The notes below the pieces were generated by a model. It was not told the origin of the DNA, did not search any database, and saw nothing but the letters and a program-made list of their open reading frames with translations. Of a stretch of 64,000 nucleotides of DNA, positions 39,791 through 49,843 are shown piece by piece. Position 1 is the first letter of the stretch; every line of letters begins with the position of its first letter. This DNA is from Mangrovibacter yixingensis. Lineage in GTDB: Bacteria; Pseudomonadota; Gammaproteobacteria; Enterobacterales; Enterobacteriaceae. The translations under genes and the position numbers were made by a program. The stretch is from positions 620,001 to 684,000 of the forward strand of contig NZ_JAIVKM010000001.1 of assembly GCF_020523985.1 (NCBI RefSeq), in the 5' to 3' direction.

Positions 39791-39866
39791 GGGTCGTTAG
39801 CTCAGTTGGTAGAGCAGTTGACTTTTAATCAATTGGTCGCAGGTTCGAATCCTGCACGACCCACCA
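39791..39866 (+). tRNA. tRNA-Lys (TTT), copy 2
   Basis: Same 76-base sequence as copy 1, four bases after tRNA-Val. Confidence 0.98.
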
Positions 39867-39970
39867 GTTTTCTCCGGTGGATATGTCTAAGGCAGCAAGT
39901 TGTCTTGTTGCGTGGTTTGTTTACTTTGTGAAAACTGTTGAACAGTAGTAAAAGTAGTCGCTTAATTGAT

Positions 39971-40046
39971 GGGTCGTTAGCTCAGTTGGTAGAGCAGTTG
40001 ACTTTTAATCAATTGGTCGCAGGTTCGAATCCTGCACGACCCACCA
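39971..40046 (+). tRNA. tRNA-Lys (TTT), copy 3
   Basis: Same 76-base sequence as copy 1. Confidence 0.98.
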
Positions 40047-40072
40047 TCACTTAAGCCAGTATTACCCGAAAG

Positions 40073-40148
40073 GGGTCGTTAGCTCAGTTGGTAGAGCAGT
40101 TGACTTTTAATCAATTGGTCGCAGGTTCGAATCCTGCACGACCCACCA
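40073..40148 (+). tRNA. tRNA-Lys (TTT), copy 4
   Basis: Same 76-base sequence as copy 1. Its last 19 bases recur at 40287-40305 as part of a tandem duplication. Confidence 0.98.
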
Positions 40149-40154
40149 GTGTGG

Positions 40155-40179
40155 AAAGGCGCCCTAAAGGCGCCTTTTT
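40155..40179 (+). terminator. tRNA operon terminator
   Basis: AAAGGCGCC / GGCGCCTTT with a 5-base loop and a T-run. Confidence 0.9.
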
Positions 40180-40311
40180 GCTATGTGCAAAAAGTGCAGG
40201 ATGAGAACCTGCGAAGGTTCGAGCCGAGCGAAGCGAGACAACGTTGCCTCGGGCAACGGCCCGCAGGGTGAGGCCAACGGCCGAATAATCCTGCACGACC
40301 CACCAGTGTGG

Positions 40312-40339
40312 AAAGGCGTCCTAAAGGCGCCTTTTTGCT
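40312..40339 (+). terminator. Duplicate terminator in the second repeat unit
   Basis: AAAGGCGTC / GGCGCCTTT with one G-U pair and a T-run, the copy of the hairpin at 40155-40179. Confidence 0.75.
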
Positions 40340-40443
40340 ATGAGTAAAAAGTGCAGAATGAGAACCTGCACAGGTTCGAGCCGAGCGAAGCGAGACAACG
40401 TTGCCCCTGGCAACGGCCCGCAGGGTGAGGCCAACGGCCGAAC

Positions 40444-40694
40444 CGTCCTGCACCTCAACGATTCAGCTCCCAGCAAATCATCACAAGTAAGCCCTGCCCC
40501 ATACAGATATTCTCCCGCCAGTAAAATGTGGCAACGCACAAAACTGCAATTTCGCGTATTTGGTAAACAAAATTTCACGACAACAAGCAATAATTCGGCT
40601 ATCTTGTTTAGCATATAAAACAAATGACCTGCTCTGAATGGAAAAATACGGGTTGCAGGCATTTTTTGGTTAAGTTGTTAAACGAGAGTGTCCC
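40444..40694 (+). promoter_or_regulatory. nadA upstream region
   Basis: AT-rich, no gene. Contains the NadR-type palindrome at 40605-40622. Confidence 0.6.
40605..40622. promoter_or_regulatory. NadR box upstream of nadA
   Basis: TGTTTA-N6-AAAACA, one mismatch from the NadR palindrome TGTTTA-N6-TAAACA. NadR represses nadA when NAD is plentiful. Confidence 0.75.
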
Positions 40695-41756
40695 ATGAGT
40701 GTAATGGCCGAACTGCACAATTCCATTTATCCCTTTCCACCCAAACCGCCTCGTCTGAGTGATGCTGAAAAAGCACTGTATCGGGAAAAAATTAAAACGC
40801 TATTGAAGGAGCGTAATGCGGTCATGGTAGCGCATTACTATACCGACCCAGAAATTCAGGCTCTGGCTGAGGAAACGGGAGGGTGTGTAGCCGATTCGCT
40901 GGAAATGGCCCGATTTGGAGCTAATCACCCGGCTTCTACACTATTGGTTGCGGGTGTGCGTTTTATGGGGGAGACAGCAAAGATCCTCAGCCCAGAAAAA
41001 ACAGTATTAATGCCAACGCTTGCAGCAGAGTGTTCCCTGGATTTGGGCTGCCCGGAAGATGAGTTTAGTGCATTTTGTGATGCACACCCGGACAGAACCG
41101 TAGTGGTGTATGCCAATACATCGGCAGCGGTTAAAGCGCGTGCTGACTGGGTTGTGACATCCAGTATTGCAGTAGAACTTATCGAGCATCTCGACAGCCT
41201 GGGTGAAAAAATTATTTGGGCTCCGGACCGCCATTTAGGGCGTTATGTCCAAAAACAGACAGAGGCCGACATTCTTTGCTGGCAGGGTGCCTGCATTGTT
41301 CATGATGAATTTAAAACTCAGGCACTGTTACAGATGAAGGCGCTTTACCCGGATGCTGCCGTATTGGTTCACCCCGAATCTCCACAGGCTATTGTTGACC
41401 TGGCAGATGCGGTAGGCTCAACCAGCCAGCTCATTGCTGCTGCACGTAAATTGCCGCATCCAAGGCTGATTGTCGCTACCGACCGCGGCATTTTTTATAA
41501 AATGCAGCAGGCCTGCCCGGATAAAACATTGCTGGAAGCACCAACAGCAGGCGAAGGTGCAACTTGCCGTAGCTGTGCTCATTGCCCATGGATGGCTATG
41601 AATGGTTTGAGTGCGATTGCCAGTGGGTTGGAGCAGGGGGGATCTGAGCATGAAATTCATGTCGATCCGGCTTTACGGGAAAAGGCGCTTTTGCCTTTGA
41701 ACAGAATGCTACAATTCGCGGCGTCTCTGAACCAGGTTGTCAAAGGGAATGCGTGA
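40695..41756 (+). CDS. nadA: Quinolinate synthase A
   Basis: 353 residues. Condenses iminoaspartate with dihydroxyacetone phosphate to quinolinate in NAD synthesis. The [4Fe-4S] cysteines are in '[11 protein letters not shown]', '[11 protein letters not shown]' and '[17 protein letters not shown]'. In E. coli pnuC follows; here the next gene is zitB on the other strand, with no pnuC in the 45 bases between. Confidence 0.97.
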   Translation: MSVMAELHNSIYPFPPKPPRLSDAEKALYREKIKTLLKERNAVMVAHYYTDPEIQALAEETGGCVADSLEMARFGANHPASTLLVAGVRFMGETAKILSPEKTVLMPTLAAECSLDLGCPEDEFSAFCDAHPDRTVVVYANTSAAVKARADWVVTSSIAVELIEHLDSLGEKIIWAPDRHLGRYVQKQTEADILCWQGACIVHDEFKTQALLQMKALYPDAAVLVHPESPQAIVDLADAVGSTSQLIAAARKLPHPRLIVATDRGIFYKMQQACPDKTLLEAPTAGEGATCRSCAHCPWMAMNGLSAIASGLEQGGSEHEIHVDPALREKALLPLNRMLQFAASLNQVVKGNA

Positions 41757-41801
41757 CCTCATGCCCGTGGGGCCTGGCACGGGCATATCGTTTACTCAAT
41801 G

Positions 41802-42746
41802 CTAATGATGGTGGTGATGAGCCCCGGCAGGCTGTGTTTGGTTGAGATCGCACAGCGCTGTTTCGCACGGCTGGTATTCCATTTGTACCGTGGCATGTGC
41901 AATGTGGTAATTTTCACGCAGAAAAGTATGGATACGCTCCAGTAGTTCGTCGTGATCACGTGGAGGAATGACTTGCACATGCAGTGTAATAAGTGGTTGC
42001 TCCCCAACCAGCCAAACATGGACATGGTGCACCTGGCGAACTTCAGGCAAAGCCCGTGTAAGGGCTTTTTGCATTTTCGCAATATCCAAATCCCGCGGTG
42101 CGCCTTCCATCAATTCATTGACACTTTCCTTTAACAGCTTCCAGGCACTGCGCAACACCAGGCAGGAAACCAGTACGGACAATATTGGGTCTACCGGTGT
42201 CCATCCTGTCCACATAATCACAATCGCGGCAACAATAGCGCCAACCGACCCCAGCAAATCCCCCAGCACATGCAGTGCTGCGGCACGCACGTTCAGATTA
42301 CTTTCGCTGTTACCACGATGAAGCATCCAGAAAGCCGCAAGATTCGCCAGTAACCCCAAAATGGCGATGGTGAGCATCATGGTGCCGCCAACTGGCCGTG
42401 GATGCCAGAAGCGCACCACAGCTTCCCAGACAATCAGTACGGTGATAACGACAAGCGCAATAGCATTAACAAATGCGGCAAGGGTGGGCAGCCGTAGCCA
42501 GCCAAATGTATGGCTACGCACCGGCGAGCGACGTGCTATTCGCACAGCTATAAGGGCAATAAACAGCGCTACGGCATCTGTGAGCATATGACCAGCATCT
42601 GCCAGCAAAGCCAAAGAACCCGACAGTAAACCACCAATAACCTCTGCGACCATAAACAAGGCAGTTATTACAAACGCATAGAACAAGCGCTTTTCATTGT
42701 CATCACTGCCATTATGCGAATGATGATGGGAATGGGTGTGAGCCAT
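41802..42746 (-). CDS. zitB: Zinc/cation efflux protein ZitB (CDF family)
   Basis: 314 residues from the start M-A-H-T-H-S, which has AGGAGAAAC just upstream; a start five codons earlier is less likely. Six membrane helices, with the H-x3-D zinc sites in 'HMLTD' and 'HVLGD'. Histidine-rich at both ends, and a C-terminal cytoplasmic domain at ~215-300. Exports Zn2+ by proton antiport. Confidence 0.95.
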   Translation of the reverse strand: MAHTHSHHHSHNGSDDNEKRLFYAFVITALFMVAEVIGGLLSGSLALLADAGHMLTDAVALFIALIAVRIARRSPVRSHTFGWLRLPTLAAFVNAIALVVITVLIVWEAVVRFWHPRPVGGTMMLTIAILGLLANLAAFWMLHRGNSESNLNVRAAALHVLGDLLGSVGAIVAAIVIMWTGWTPVDPILSVLVSCLVLRSAWKLLKESVNELMEGAPRDLDIAKMQKALTRALPEVRQVHHVHVWLVGEQPLITLHVQVIPPRDHDELLERIHTFLRENYHIAHATVQMEYQPCETALCDLNQTQPAGAHHHHH

Positions 42747-43125
42747 GTTTCTCCTGAGCAATAATGGGGTACACCAAGAAATTCGTTGAAGTATAAAGCT
42801 ATTATGGCTTCAGGACCGGTATGGGTACAGAAGAGAAAACGGCAAACAACCGTTATTCTTTCACGGTGGATTTAAAAATATAATTTATTATCAATTAATT
42901 AAGTGATTTCGAGCGAAAAATTATGTTTTTGGCTTATCTGGTGGGTTTTAGTGGTTAAAAGTTCAATTAGAAACCTGTTGTCCAGCATTAACTCCTGTCG
43001 CGCCAGTCTCTGTCTGGTATTTTGTTCTTGAAGTGTAAAATTGCGTTTACACAACCAGAGTGAAGAGATAGATTGAGCAGGTTGCAATCAGGAAATTAGC
43101 ATAGCCAGTCTTTATTGGGATTATC
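42747..43125. promoter_or_regulatory. zitB-aroG divergent region
   Basis: 379 bases, AT-rich. It holds the TyrR box for aroG. E. coli has ybgS here; no equivalent reading frame is present. Confidence 0.65.
43034..43051. promoter_or_regulatory. TyrR box upstream of aroG
   Basis: TGTAAA-N6-TTTACA, a perfect strong TyrR box. TyrR with phenylalanine or tryptophan represses aroG in E. coli. Confidence 0.88.
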
Positions 43126-44181
43126 ATGAATTATCAGAATGACGATTTACGTATTAACGAAATTAACGAGCTTTTACCTCCGGTAGCGTTGTTGGAAAAG
43201 TTTCCGGCAACCGACAATGCTGCGGCGACCGTGTCAGGTGCCCGTAATGCCATCCATAATATTCTCACCGGGCAGGATGATCGCCTGTTGGTCATTATTG
43301 GCCCTTGTTCAATTCATGATCCCAAAGCTGCGCAAGCTTATGCCGCGCGTTTGCTGGAAATGCGTGAGGCCCTCAAAGGGGAGTTGGAAGTCGTAATGCG
43401 GGTGTATTTTGAAAAGCCGCGCACCACGGTTGGTTGGAAAGGGCTTATCAACGACCCTTACATGGACAGTAGCTATCAGATTAACGATGGTTTGCGTATT
43501 GCCCGTAAACTCCTGCTGGAAATTAACGATACCGGTTTGCCGACTGCGGGTGAGTTCCTCGACATGATCACGCCGCAATATATGGCGGATCTGATGAGCT
43601 GGGGGGCTATTGGCGCACGCACAACGGAATCTCAGGTTCACCGTGAACTGGCCTCTGGCCTGTCTTGCCCGGTTGGTTTTAAAAATGGTACCGATGGAAC
43701 AATAAAAGTCGCAATTGACGCCATCAATGCAGCTGGTGCGCCGCACTGCTTCTTGTCTGTAACGAAGTGGGGCCATTCAGCCATTGTTAATACCAGTGGC
43801 AATGGTGATTGCCATATCATTTTACGCGGCGGTAAAGCACCAAATTATAGTGCGGAACATGTCGCGCAGGTGAAGCAAGGCCTGGAAAAAGCCGGTTTGG
43901 CACCGCAAGTTATGATTGATTTCAGCCACGCGAACTCCAGCAAGCAATTTAAAAAGCAAATGGATGTGTGTACTGATGTTTGCGGGCAAATTGCTGGCGG
44001 CGAACAAGGCATTATGGGTGTGATGGTTGAAAGCCACCTTGTTGAGGGTAACCAGAGCCTGGAAAGTGGTAAACCTCTGGAGTATGGCAAAAGTATCACT
44101 GATGCCTGCATTGGCTGGGAAGACACTGCAACACTGTTAACCCAGCTTGCTGATGCAGTAAAAGCACGCAGAACAAAGTAA
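43126..44181 (+). CDS. aroG: DAHP synthase, phenylalanine-sensitive
   Basis: 351 residues. First step of the shikimate pathway: phosphoenolpyruvate plus erythrose 4-phosphate. Metal and substrate motifs 'VIIGPCSIHDP', 'RVYFEKPRTTVGWKG' and 'GARTTESQVHRELASGLSCPVGFKNGTDG' (in part) are intact. The N-terminal 'NYQNDDLRINEI' is the AroG (Phe-regulated) type. Confidence 0.97.
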   Translation: MNYQNDDLRINEINELLPPVALLEKFPATDNAAATVSGARNAIHNILTGQDDRLLVIIGPCSIHDPKAAQAYAARLLEMREALKGELEVVMRVYFEKPRTTVGWKGLINDPYMDSSYQINDGLRIARKLLLEINDTGLPTAGEFLDMITPQYMADLMSWGAIGARTTESQVHRELASGLSCPVGFKNGTDGTIKVAIDAINAAGAPHCFLSVTKWGHSAIVNTSGNGDCHIILRGGKAPNYSAEHVAQVKQGLEKAGLAPQVMIDFSHANSSKQFKKQMDVCTDVCGQIAGGEQGIMGVMVESHLVEGNQSLESGKPLEYGKSITDACIGWEDTATLLTQLADAVKARRTK

Positions 44182-44183
44182 GA

Positions 44184-44205
44184 AAACCGCTCTGGTGAGC
44201 GGTTT
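44184..44205. other. Hairpin after aroG
   Basis: AAACCGCTC / GAGCGGTTT stem with a TGGT loop, directly before the main terminator. Confidence 0.6.
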
Positions 44206-44212
44206 CGTCGAG

Positions 44213-44246
44213 AAACGGTGCCGGGGTAAGCCTGGCACCGTTTTTT
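44213..44246. terminator. Bidirectional terminator between aroG and gpmA
   Basis: AAACGGTGCC / GGCACCGTTT stem with T-run on the + strand and A-rich start giving a shorter T-run on the - strand. Serves the convergent genes. Confidence 0.85.
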
Positions 44247-44247
44247 A

Positions 44248-45000
44248 TTACTTAGCTTTACCCTGGTTGGCAACAGCCGCCGCTTTCGCTGCGATTTCAT
44301 CTGCGTTGCCCAGGTAGTAGCGTTTAATCGGGTTGAAGTTTTCGTCAAACTCATAGACCAGCGGAACACCTGTTGGGATATTAAGCTCAAGAATCTCATC
44401 TTCGCTCATGTTATCCAGGTATTTAACCAGCGCACGCAGAGAGTTACCGTGAGCGGCAACAATCACACGTTCACCACTTTTCATACGTGGCAGAATGCTT
44501 TCAGTCCAGAAAGGAATCACACGTTCGATGGTCAGCGCCAGGCTTTCTGTTACCGGCAATTCTTTTTCTGACAGGCTTGCATAACGAGGGTCATGACCCG
44601 GGAAACGCTCGTCGTCTTTAGTCAGTTCCGGTGGCGTAACTGCAAAACCACGACGCCATTGCTTAACTTGCTCGTCACCATATTTTTCAGCAGTTTCTGC
44701 TTTATTCAGCCCCTGCAGAGCACCATAGTGGCGTTCATTCAGTTTCCATGATTTTTCGACAGGCAACCATACCTGGTCTACTTCATCCAAAATATTCCAC
44801 AGGGTGTGGATGGCTCGTTTCAGCACAGAAGTGTATGCAAAATCGAAGCTATAGCCTTCATCTTTGAGCAGTTTACCTGCAGCTTTCGCTTCGCTTTTAC
44901 CTTTTTCAGACAGGTCAACATCGTACCAGCCAGTAAAGCGGTTTTCCTGGTTCCACTGACTTTCACCGTGACGAACCAGAACCAGCTTAGTTACAGCCAT
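44248..45000 (-). CDS. gpmA: 2,3-bisphosphoglycerate-dependent phosphoglycerate mutase
   Basis: 250 residues from M-A-V-T-K-L, the usual start with GAGGAGTAAT upstream; the longer frame to 45081 crosses the Fur box and is not coding. Phosphohistidine in '[11 protein letters not shown]', second active His in '[13 protein letters not shown]'. Interconverts 3- and 2-phosphoglycerate. Confidence 0.97.
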   Translation of the reverse strand: MAVTKLVLVRHGESQWNQENRFTGWYDVDLSEKGKSEAKAAGKLLKDEGYSFDFAYTSVLKRAIHTLWNILDEVDQVWLPVEKSWKLNERHYGALQGLNKAETAEKYGDEQVKQWRRGFAVTPPELTKDDERFPGHDPRYASLSEKELPVTESLALTIERVIPFWTESILPRMKSGERVIVAAHGNSLRALVKYLDNMSEDEILELNIPTGVPLVYEFDENFNPIKRYYLGNADEIAAKAAAVANQGKAK

Positions 45001-45029
45001 AATATTACTCCTCGTAATCCTGGGGATTG

Positions 45030-45048
45030 AATGATAACAATTATCATT
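45030..45048. promoter_or_regulatory. Fur box upstream of gpmA
   Basis: AATGATAA-CAA-TTATCATT, a near-perfect Fur palindrome 30 bases before the gpmA start. E. coli gpmA is Fur-regulated. Confidence 0.8.
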
Positions 45049-45276
45049 ATATTGCCGTGGTGGCGCCAGCGGCAACGCCAAACCTTAAACATAGCGAAAT
45101 TCTTGGCAGAGTGTAAGGCTGATGTGAATTTGCAGTTGCTCTTTTGCTGCTAAATGGTTTTAAAAACAGCATTTTGTTTAAAAAGTGTGCTTATTGGGTA
45201 TCTGGCAAGGCGAAATAACAGATGCTGCTGAAAGGATACAACATCAGTAAAATTGGAGGATGGCATGAGTTTTAAC

Positions 45277-45298
45277 AACGCCCTCAAGTGAGGGCGTT
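45277..45298 (-). terminator. Hairpin downstream of the gal operon
   Basis: AACGCCCTC / GAGGGCGTT with a 4-base loop. The T-run on the - strand is poor, so termination is uncertain. Confidence 0.45.
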
Positions 45299-45384
45299 CA
45301 GAAAACAACGTGCAGATGGCTTACCGTGATACTGCGGACAGCTTCCTGCTGCTCTGTAGCCGCATGGGGCTCTGTATCAAGCTG

Positions 45385-46425
45385 TTATAACGCCGTGAAC
45401 TGGTACTCTGTAATACTTTGCCAGGTTTCACCCGGTTTGAGCACACAGTCAGGTTGTGGCCATTCGGGGTGATTAGGGCTGTCTGGCAAAAACTCACTTT
45501 CCAGCGCCAGGCCTTCAAAGGATGCATAGTGGGTAAAATGCCGAGCCGGCGTGCCGTCAAGATAGTTCCCTGAATAAAACTGCAATGCCGGTGCTGAGGT
45601 AAACACGCTCATTTTGAGTTTGTTATCTGAAGACCAAACGTTAGCAGCGGGAACCGTAGCATCACCGCGTGCTGTGAGCAGAAAAGCATGATCGTAGCCT
45701 TTAACGCCAGCCTGGTTTTCATCACGCAGGAAATCTTCATCAATAGTCTTCGGCCCGCGGAAATCAAACCCTGTATGCTGTACGCCAGCCAGTTCGCCCG
45801 ATGGAATACCGTCACTATTAACCGGCAACCACTGGTCTGCGAACAACTGCAGGCGGTGCTGGCGAATATCGCCTTTTTTGCCGTCCAGATTGAAGTAGGC
45901 ATGGTTGGTCAGGTTAACCGGGCAGGGTTTATCCACCTGAGCATGGTAAATAATAGCAATACGGTTATCAGGTGTTACCCGGTAAATGACGCTGGCTGTC
46001 AGATTACCTGGAAAACCCTGATCGCCATCCGGTGAGGTCAGTTGTAAAACCGCCTGTTGGCTGTCATGGCTGACTATCTCCCAACGGCGCTTATCGAAGC
46101 CTTCAGGGCCACCATGCAGTTGGTGTTCCCCCTGGCTGGGTTTCAAATGTACTGTTAGCCCATCGAGGGTGTACTGGCTGTTGTTAATACGGTTTGCATA
46201 GCGGCCAATTGAAGCACCCAGAAAAGCACCTTGCTGAGTATATTGCTCAGGTGTTTCACAGCCCAACAGCACTTCACGGGTATGCCCGTCTTTCAGCGGA
46301 ACGCGACACGACAACAGTGTTGCGCCCCAGTCCATCAGCATGACTTCCATGCCAGCCTGGTTGTGTAGGGTTATCAGTTTAAATGGTTGGCCATCCGGTG
46401 CCATACCGTGTTCCTGGCTTAACAT
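45385..46425 (-). CDS. galM: Aldose 1-epimerase (galactose mutarotase)
   Basis: 346 residues from ATG 46425, with GAAGGAG upstream; it overlaps galK by 7 bases. Motifs 'DWGATLLSC', 'GRYANRI' and '[12 protein letters not shown]' include the catalytic histidines, and '[19 protein letters not shown]' is at the end. Converts beta- to alpha-galactose. Confidence 0.96.
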   Translation of the reverse strand: MLSQEHGMAPDGQPFKLITLHNQAGMEVMLMDWGATLLSCRVPLKDGHTREVLLGCETPEQYTQQGAFLGASIGRYANRINNSQYTLDGLTVHLKPSQGEHQLHGGPEGFDKRRWEIVSHDSQQAVLQLTSPDGDQGFPGNLTASVIYRVTPDNRIAIIYHAQVDKPCPVNLTNHAYFNLDGKKGDIRQHRLQLFADQWLPVNSDGIPSGELAGVQHTGFDFRGPKTIDEDFLRDENQAGVKGYDHAFLLTARGDATVPAANVWSSDNKLKMSVFTSAPALQFYSGNYLDGTPARHFTHYASFEGLALESEFLPDSPNHPEWPQPDCVLKPGETWQSITEYQFTAL

Positions 46426-47567
46426 AATCCGGCTCCTTCGGAGGGTTTGCACACGTAAAAGGTTTCTTTAATACCGGTTTTTGCTTCGTACTGGCTGGCA
46501 ACCGCCTGGCGAACATCATCCACCAGTGTTTCAGGCACCAGTGCCACAACGCACCCACCAAAGCCACCGCCAGTCATACGCACGCCGCCTTTATTACCGA
46601 TAGCAGCCTTAACAATATCAACCAGCGTGTCAATTTGTGGGACGGTTATCTCAAAATCGTCACGCATAGAAACGTGAGAAGCTGCCATCAGCTCACCCAT
46701 TTTCTGCAAATCGCCTTCAGCCAGTGCATCAGCGGCTGCCAGAGTGCGTTCATTCTCAGTTAACACATGGCGTACACGTTTTGCTACCACTGGGTCCAGC
46801 TCATTAGCGACAGCATTAAACGACGCCAGGCTAACATCGCGTAATGCTTTTTGCGTGAAGAAGCGGGCACCCGTTTCACACTGTTCACGTCGGGTGTTGT
46901 ATTCACTGCCAACCAGTGTGCGTTTAAAGTTACTGTTGATAATGATAACTGCCACGCCTTTTGGCATTGGGACAGCTTTAGTACCCAGGCTACGGCAATC
47001 AATAAGCAATGCATGGTCCTGCTTGCCCAACGCGGAAATCAGTTGGTCCATAATCCCGCAGTTACATCCCACAAACTGGTTTTCTGCTTCTTGCCCATTC
47101 AGCGCCAGTTGCGAACCATCCAGTGGCAGGTGGTACAGTTGCTGGAAGACTTTACCTACAGCAACTTCCAACGAGGCAGATGAGCTCAAACCGGCCCCTT
47201 GGGGCACATTGCCGCTAATCACCAGGTCGGCACCACCGAATGCGTTGTTGCGTTTTTGCAAATGTTTAACTACGCCGCGCACATAATTAGACCATTGTTG
47301 GTCTGGGTGGCTCAGAATCGGCTCATCAAGGGAAAACTCATCACGCTGGTTATCGTAATCTGCGGCGATAACACGCACGACACGGTCATCGCGTGGTGCA
47401 CAACTGATCACAGTCTGGTAATCAATTGCACAAGGCAAAACAAAGCCATCGTTGTAGTCAGTGTGCTCACCAATCAGGTTCACACGGCCTGGTGCCTGGA
47501 TAGTTTCTTTTGCCGGGTAGCCAAAAATTTCAGTAAAAAGGGCCAGGGTGTTTTCTTTCAGACTCAT
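46419..47567 (-). CDS. galK: Galactokinase
   Basis: 382 residues, GHMP kinase. '[19 protein letters not shown]' (galactose site) and '[17 protein letters not shown]' (phosphate loop) are intact. Two bases separate it from galT. Confidence 0.97.
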   Translation of the reverse strand: MSLKENTLALFTEIFGYPAKETIQAPGRVNLIGEHTDYNDGFVLPCAIDYQTVISCAPRDDRVVRVIAADYDNQRDEFSLDEPILSHPDQQWSNYVRGVVKHLQKRNNAFGGADLVISGNVPQGAGLSSSASLEVAVGKVFQQLYHLPLDGSQLALNGQEAENQFVGCNCGIMDQLISALGKQDHALLIDCRSLGTKAVPMPKGVAVIIINSNFKRTLVGSEYNTRREQCETGARFFTQKALRDVSLASFNAVANELDPVVAKRVRHVLTENERTLAAADALAEGDLQKMGELMAASHVSMRDDFEITVPQIDTLVDIVKAAIGNKGGVRMTGGGFGGCVVALVPETLVDDVRQAVASQYEAKTGIKETFYVCKPSEGAGLC

Positions 47568-47569
47568 TG

Positions 47570-48616
47570 TTATTCTCCTGATTCGCGAAAATGAATATCA
47601 CTGACCGCCCGCAAGCGCTCAGCAGCCTGCTCCGCGGTTAAATCGCGCTGTGTTTCCGCCAGCATTTCGTAACCCACCATAAATTTGCGTACCGTTGCTG
47701 AGCGCAACAGTGGTGGGTAAAAGTGAGCATGTAACTGCCAGTGTGAGTTATCTTTGCCATTAAATGGCGCGCCATGCCAACCCATGGAGTAAGGGAAAGA
47801 GCACTGAAATAAGTTGTCATAGCGGCTGGTCAGCTTTTTCAGGGCGACAGCCAGGTCTTTGTGTTGTTCGGGTGACAAATCAGTCAGGCGCTGAGTGTGC
47901 ACTTTAGGCAATAGCAGTGTTTCAAATGGCCAGGCTGCCCAATAAGGCACTACAGCCAGCCAGTGTTGTGTTTCGACAACGGTACGGCTGCCATCATTCA
48001 TTTCTTGCCGGGCATAATCCACCAGCATAGGTGACCCATGTTGGGCAAACCAGGCTTGCTGATGTTCATCTTCGCGAGCCGCTTCATTAGGCAGGAAGCT
48101 GTTAGCCCATACCTGGCCATGTGGATGCGGGTTAGAGCATCCCATTGCGGCCCCTTTATTCTCGAAAACCTGAATCCAGGGGTAAGTCTGCCCCAGTTCT
48201 GCGGTTTGTTCCTGCCAGGTGCTGATAACACCTTCCAGCGCCTCTGGTGTCAGTTCCGGTAGGGTTTTACTGTGGTCAGGAGAGAAACAGATTACCCGGC
48301 TGGTACCACGAGCACTCTGGCAACGAAACAGTGAGTCCGGTGTTTCTGTTGCATCTGGTGTATCGGGCATCAGTGCTGCAAAATCATTGGTAAAAACGTG
48401 CGTCCCGGTGTAATTGGGATTGGTATCTCCCGTTACTCGGGTATTACCCGGACACAAATAACATTCAGGGTCGTGCTGTGGTAATGCTTGTTTGGCTGGC
48501 GTCTCCTGCGCCCCTTGCCAGGGGCGCTTTGCACGGTGCGGAGAAACCAGAACCCATTGCCCTGTTAACGGGTTATAACGGCGATGTGGGTGTTCGACAG
48601 GATTAAAGGGTTCCAT
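47570..48616 (-). CDS. galT: Galactose-1-phosphate uridylyltransferase
   Basis: 348 residues. The catalytic histidine is in '[10 protein letters not shown]', and 'CYLCPGNTR' is the zinc-site region. Second enzyme of the Leloir pathway. Confidence 0.97.
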   Translation of the reverse strand: MEPFNPVEHPHRRYNPLTGQWVLVSPHRAKRPWQGAQETPAKQALPQHDPECYLCPGNTRVTGDTNPNYTGTHVFTNDFAALMPDTPDATETPDSLFRCQSARGTSRVICFSPDHSKTLPELTPEALEGVISTWQEQTAELGQTYPWIQVFENKGAAMGCSNPHPHGQVWANSFLPNEAAREDEHQQAWFAQHGSPMLVDYARQEMNDGSRTVVETQHWLAVVPYWAAWPFETLLLPKVHTQRLTDLSPEQHKDLAVALKKLTSRYDNLFQCSFPYSMGWHGAPFNGKDNSHWQLHAHFYPPLLRSATVRKFMVGYEMLAETQRDLTAEQAAERLRAVSDIHFRESGE

Positions 48617-48625
48617 AACATTTCC

Positions 48626-49642
48626 TTAGTCAGGGTAACCTTGCGGGTGAGCAGATTGCCACCGCCAGGTATCGGCAGCCATTTCATCCAGCGTGCGTGA
48701 AACACGCCAGCCCAGTTCTTTATCCGCTTTGGTTGCATCGGCCCAGTAAGCAGGTAAGTCACCCGCACGGCGCGGTGCAAAGTGGTAATTGACGGGTTTG
48801 CCACAAGCTTTACTGAACGCATTAATCACATCCAGCACGCTGCTACCAACACCAGCCCCCAGGTTGTAGATATGTACGCCGGGTTTATTTGCCAGTTTCT
48901 GCATGGCCACAACATGCCCATCAGCCAAATCCATAACATGGATATAGTCCCGCACGCCGGTGCCGTCTTCCGTCGGGTAGTCGTTACCGAACACAGCCAG
49001 TGACTCCCGGCGGCCAACAGCAACTTGAGCAATATAAGGCATCAGGTTATTAGGAATACCTTGTGGGTCTTCGCCCATGTCGCCTGATGGGTGAGCACCA
49101 ACCGGATTGAAGTAGCGCAGCAGGGCAATACTCCAGCTTGGGTCTGCGGTATGCAGGTCGGTTAAGATCTGTTCCACCATTAACTTGCTGCGCCCATAGG
49201 GGCTTGCAGGCATCCCGGTTGGGAAGGTTTCTACGTAAGGGATTTTCGGCTGGTCGCCATATACCGTAGCTGATGAACTGAAGATAAAGTTTTTGACATT
49301 GGCTGCCCGCATTGCAGCAATCAGGCGCAGGGTGCCAGTGACGTTGTTATCGTAGTATTCAACAGGTTTTTGGACTGATTCACCAACAGCTTTCAGGCCA
49401 GCGAAGTGAATAACAGCCTCAATTGCATGGTCATGAAGAATTTCAGTGAGTAAGGCTTCGTTGCGAATGTCACCATCAATAAATAACGGCTGTTTTCCGC
49501 CAAGGCGTTCAATGACAGGCAGTACACTACGTTTGCTGTTGCACAGGTTATCAAGGATAAAGACCTCGTGCCCGCTTTGTAGTAACTGAACGCAGGTATG
49601 ACTGCCAATGTAACCGCTACCACCTGTTACCAGAACTCTCAT
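48626..49642 (-). CDS. galE: UDP-glucose 4-epimerase
   Basis: 338 residues from M-R-V-L-V-T-G; a frame extension to 49684 would run into the promoter. NAD-binding 'GGSGYIGSH', catalytic Ser/Tyr in 'SSSATVYG' and 'YGRSK'. Its 5' end holds the internal operator. Confidence 0.97.
   Translation of the reverse strand: MRVLVTGGSGYIGSHTCVQLLQSGHEVFILDNLCNSKRSVLPVIERLGGKQPLFIDGDIRNEALLTEILHDHAIEAVIHFAGLKAVGESVQKPVEYYDNNVTGTLRLIAAMRAANVKNFIFSSSATVYGDQPKIPYVETFPTGMPASPYGRSKLMVEQILTDLHTADPSWSIALLRYFNPVGAHPSGDMGEDPQGIPNNLMPYIAQVAVGRRESLAVFGNDYPTEDGTGVRDYIHVMDLADGHVVAMQKLANKPGVHIYNLGAGVGSSVLDVINAFSKACGKPVNYHFAPRRAGDLPAYWADATKADKELGWRVSRTLDEMAADTWRWQSAHPQGYPD
49608..49623. promoter_or_regulatory. Internal gal operator OI
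   Basis: GTGGTAGCGGTTACAT on the - strand, within galE, identical to the E. coli internal operator. Its centre is 113 bases from OE, the E. coli loop spacing. Confidence 0.92.
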
Positions 49643-49674
49643 TTTTCGCTCCATTACGCTTATGGTATGTAATA

Positions 49675-49720
49675 AACATAGCATAACAGAGTGGCAAAAA
49701 GTGTGACATGGAATAAATTA
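49675..49720 (-). promoter_or_regulatory. gal promoters P1/P2 and CRP site
   Basis: On the - strand: TATGCT (49685-49680, P2 -10) overlapping TATGTT (49680-49675, P1 -10), five bases apart as in E. coli. The CRP site lies at about 49720-49701, with a clear TGTGA half at 49702-49706 read on the + strand. Confidence 0.82.
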
Positions 49721-49736
49721 GTGGAATCGTTTACAC
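49721..49736. promoter_or_regulatory. External gal operator OE
   Basis: GTGTAAACGATTCCAC on the - strand, identical to E. coli OE. GalR/GalS at OE and OI loop the promoter. Confidence 0.93.
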
Positions 49737-49814
49737 AGAGATTTCATCTACAGATCAACCCTGAACAGGCGCATTGTAAATCAACAGGATAGATTGTGTA
49801 GATGCGGGGATTCC

Positions 49815-49842
49815 GAAAAAACGGGCCAGTGGCCCGCTTGTT
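49815..49842 (-). terminator. modF terminator
   Basis: CGGGCC / GGCCCG stem with a 3-base loop. Read on the - strand it is followed by TTTTTT. It separates modF from the gal control region. Confidence 0.75.
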
Positions 49843-49843
49843 T

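Larger units (their letters stand above)
40130..40443 (+). repeat. Tandem 157-base repeat carrying a tRNA-Lys 3' end and terminator
   Basis: Unit 1 (40130-40286) starts with the last 19 bases of tRNA-Lys copy 4. Unit 2 (40287-40443) starts with the same 19 bases, and 'CCTGCAC' of a third begins at 40447. Each unit holds a terminator hairpin and a GC-rich segment with inverted sequence (CCGAGCGAAGCGAG, then CAACGTTGCC..GGCAACGG). The units differ at only a few positions. Confidence 0.85.
45001..45384. other. gpmA-galM intergenic region
   Basis: About 380 bases with a Fur box at the gpmA end and a hairpin (45277-45298) at the galM end. No gene is supported. Confidence 0.6.

Noticed and set aside
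39539-40148. Repeats at 39.5-40.1 kb considered as a mobile or CRISPR array
   Set aside because: They are four identical tRNA-Lys genes and one tRNA-Val.
39707-40453. Reading frames across the tRNA cluster and its tail (for example 39707-39931, 40111-40453)
   Set aside because: They translate tRNA and repeat sequence and have no coding support.
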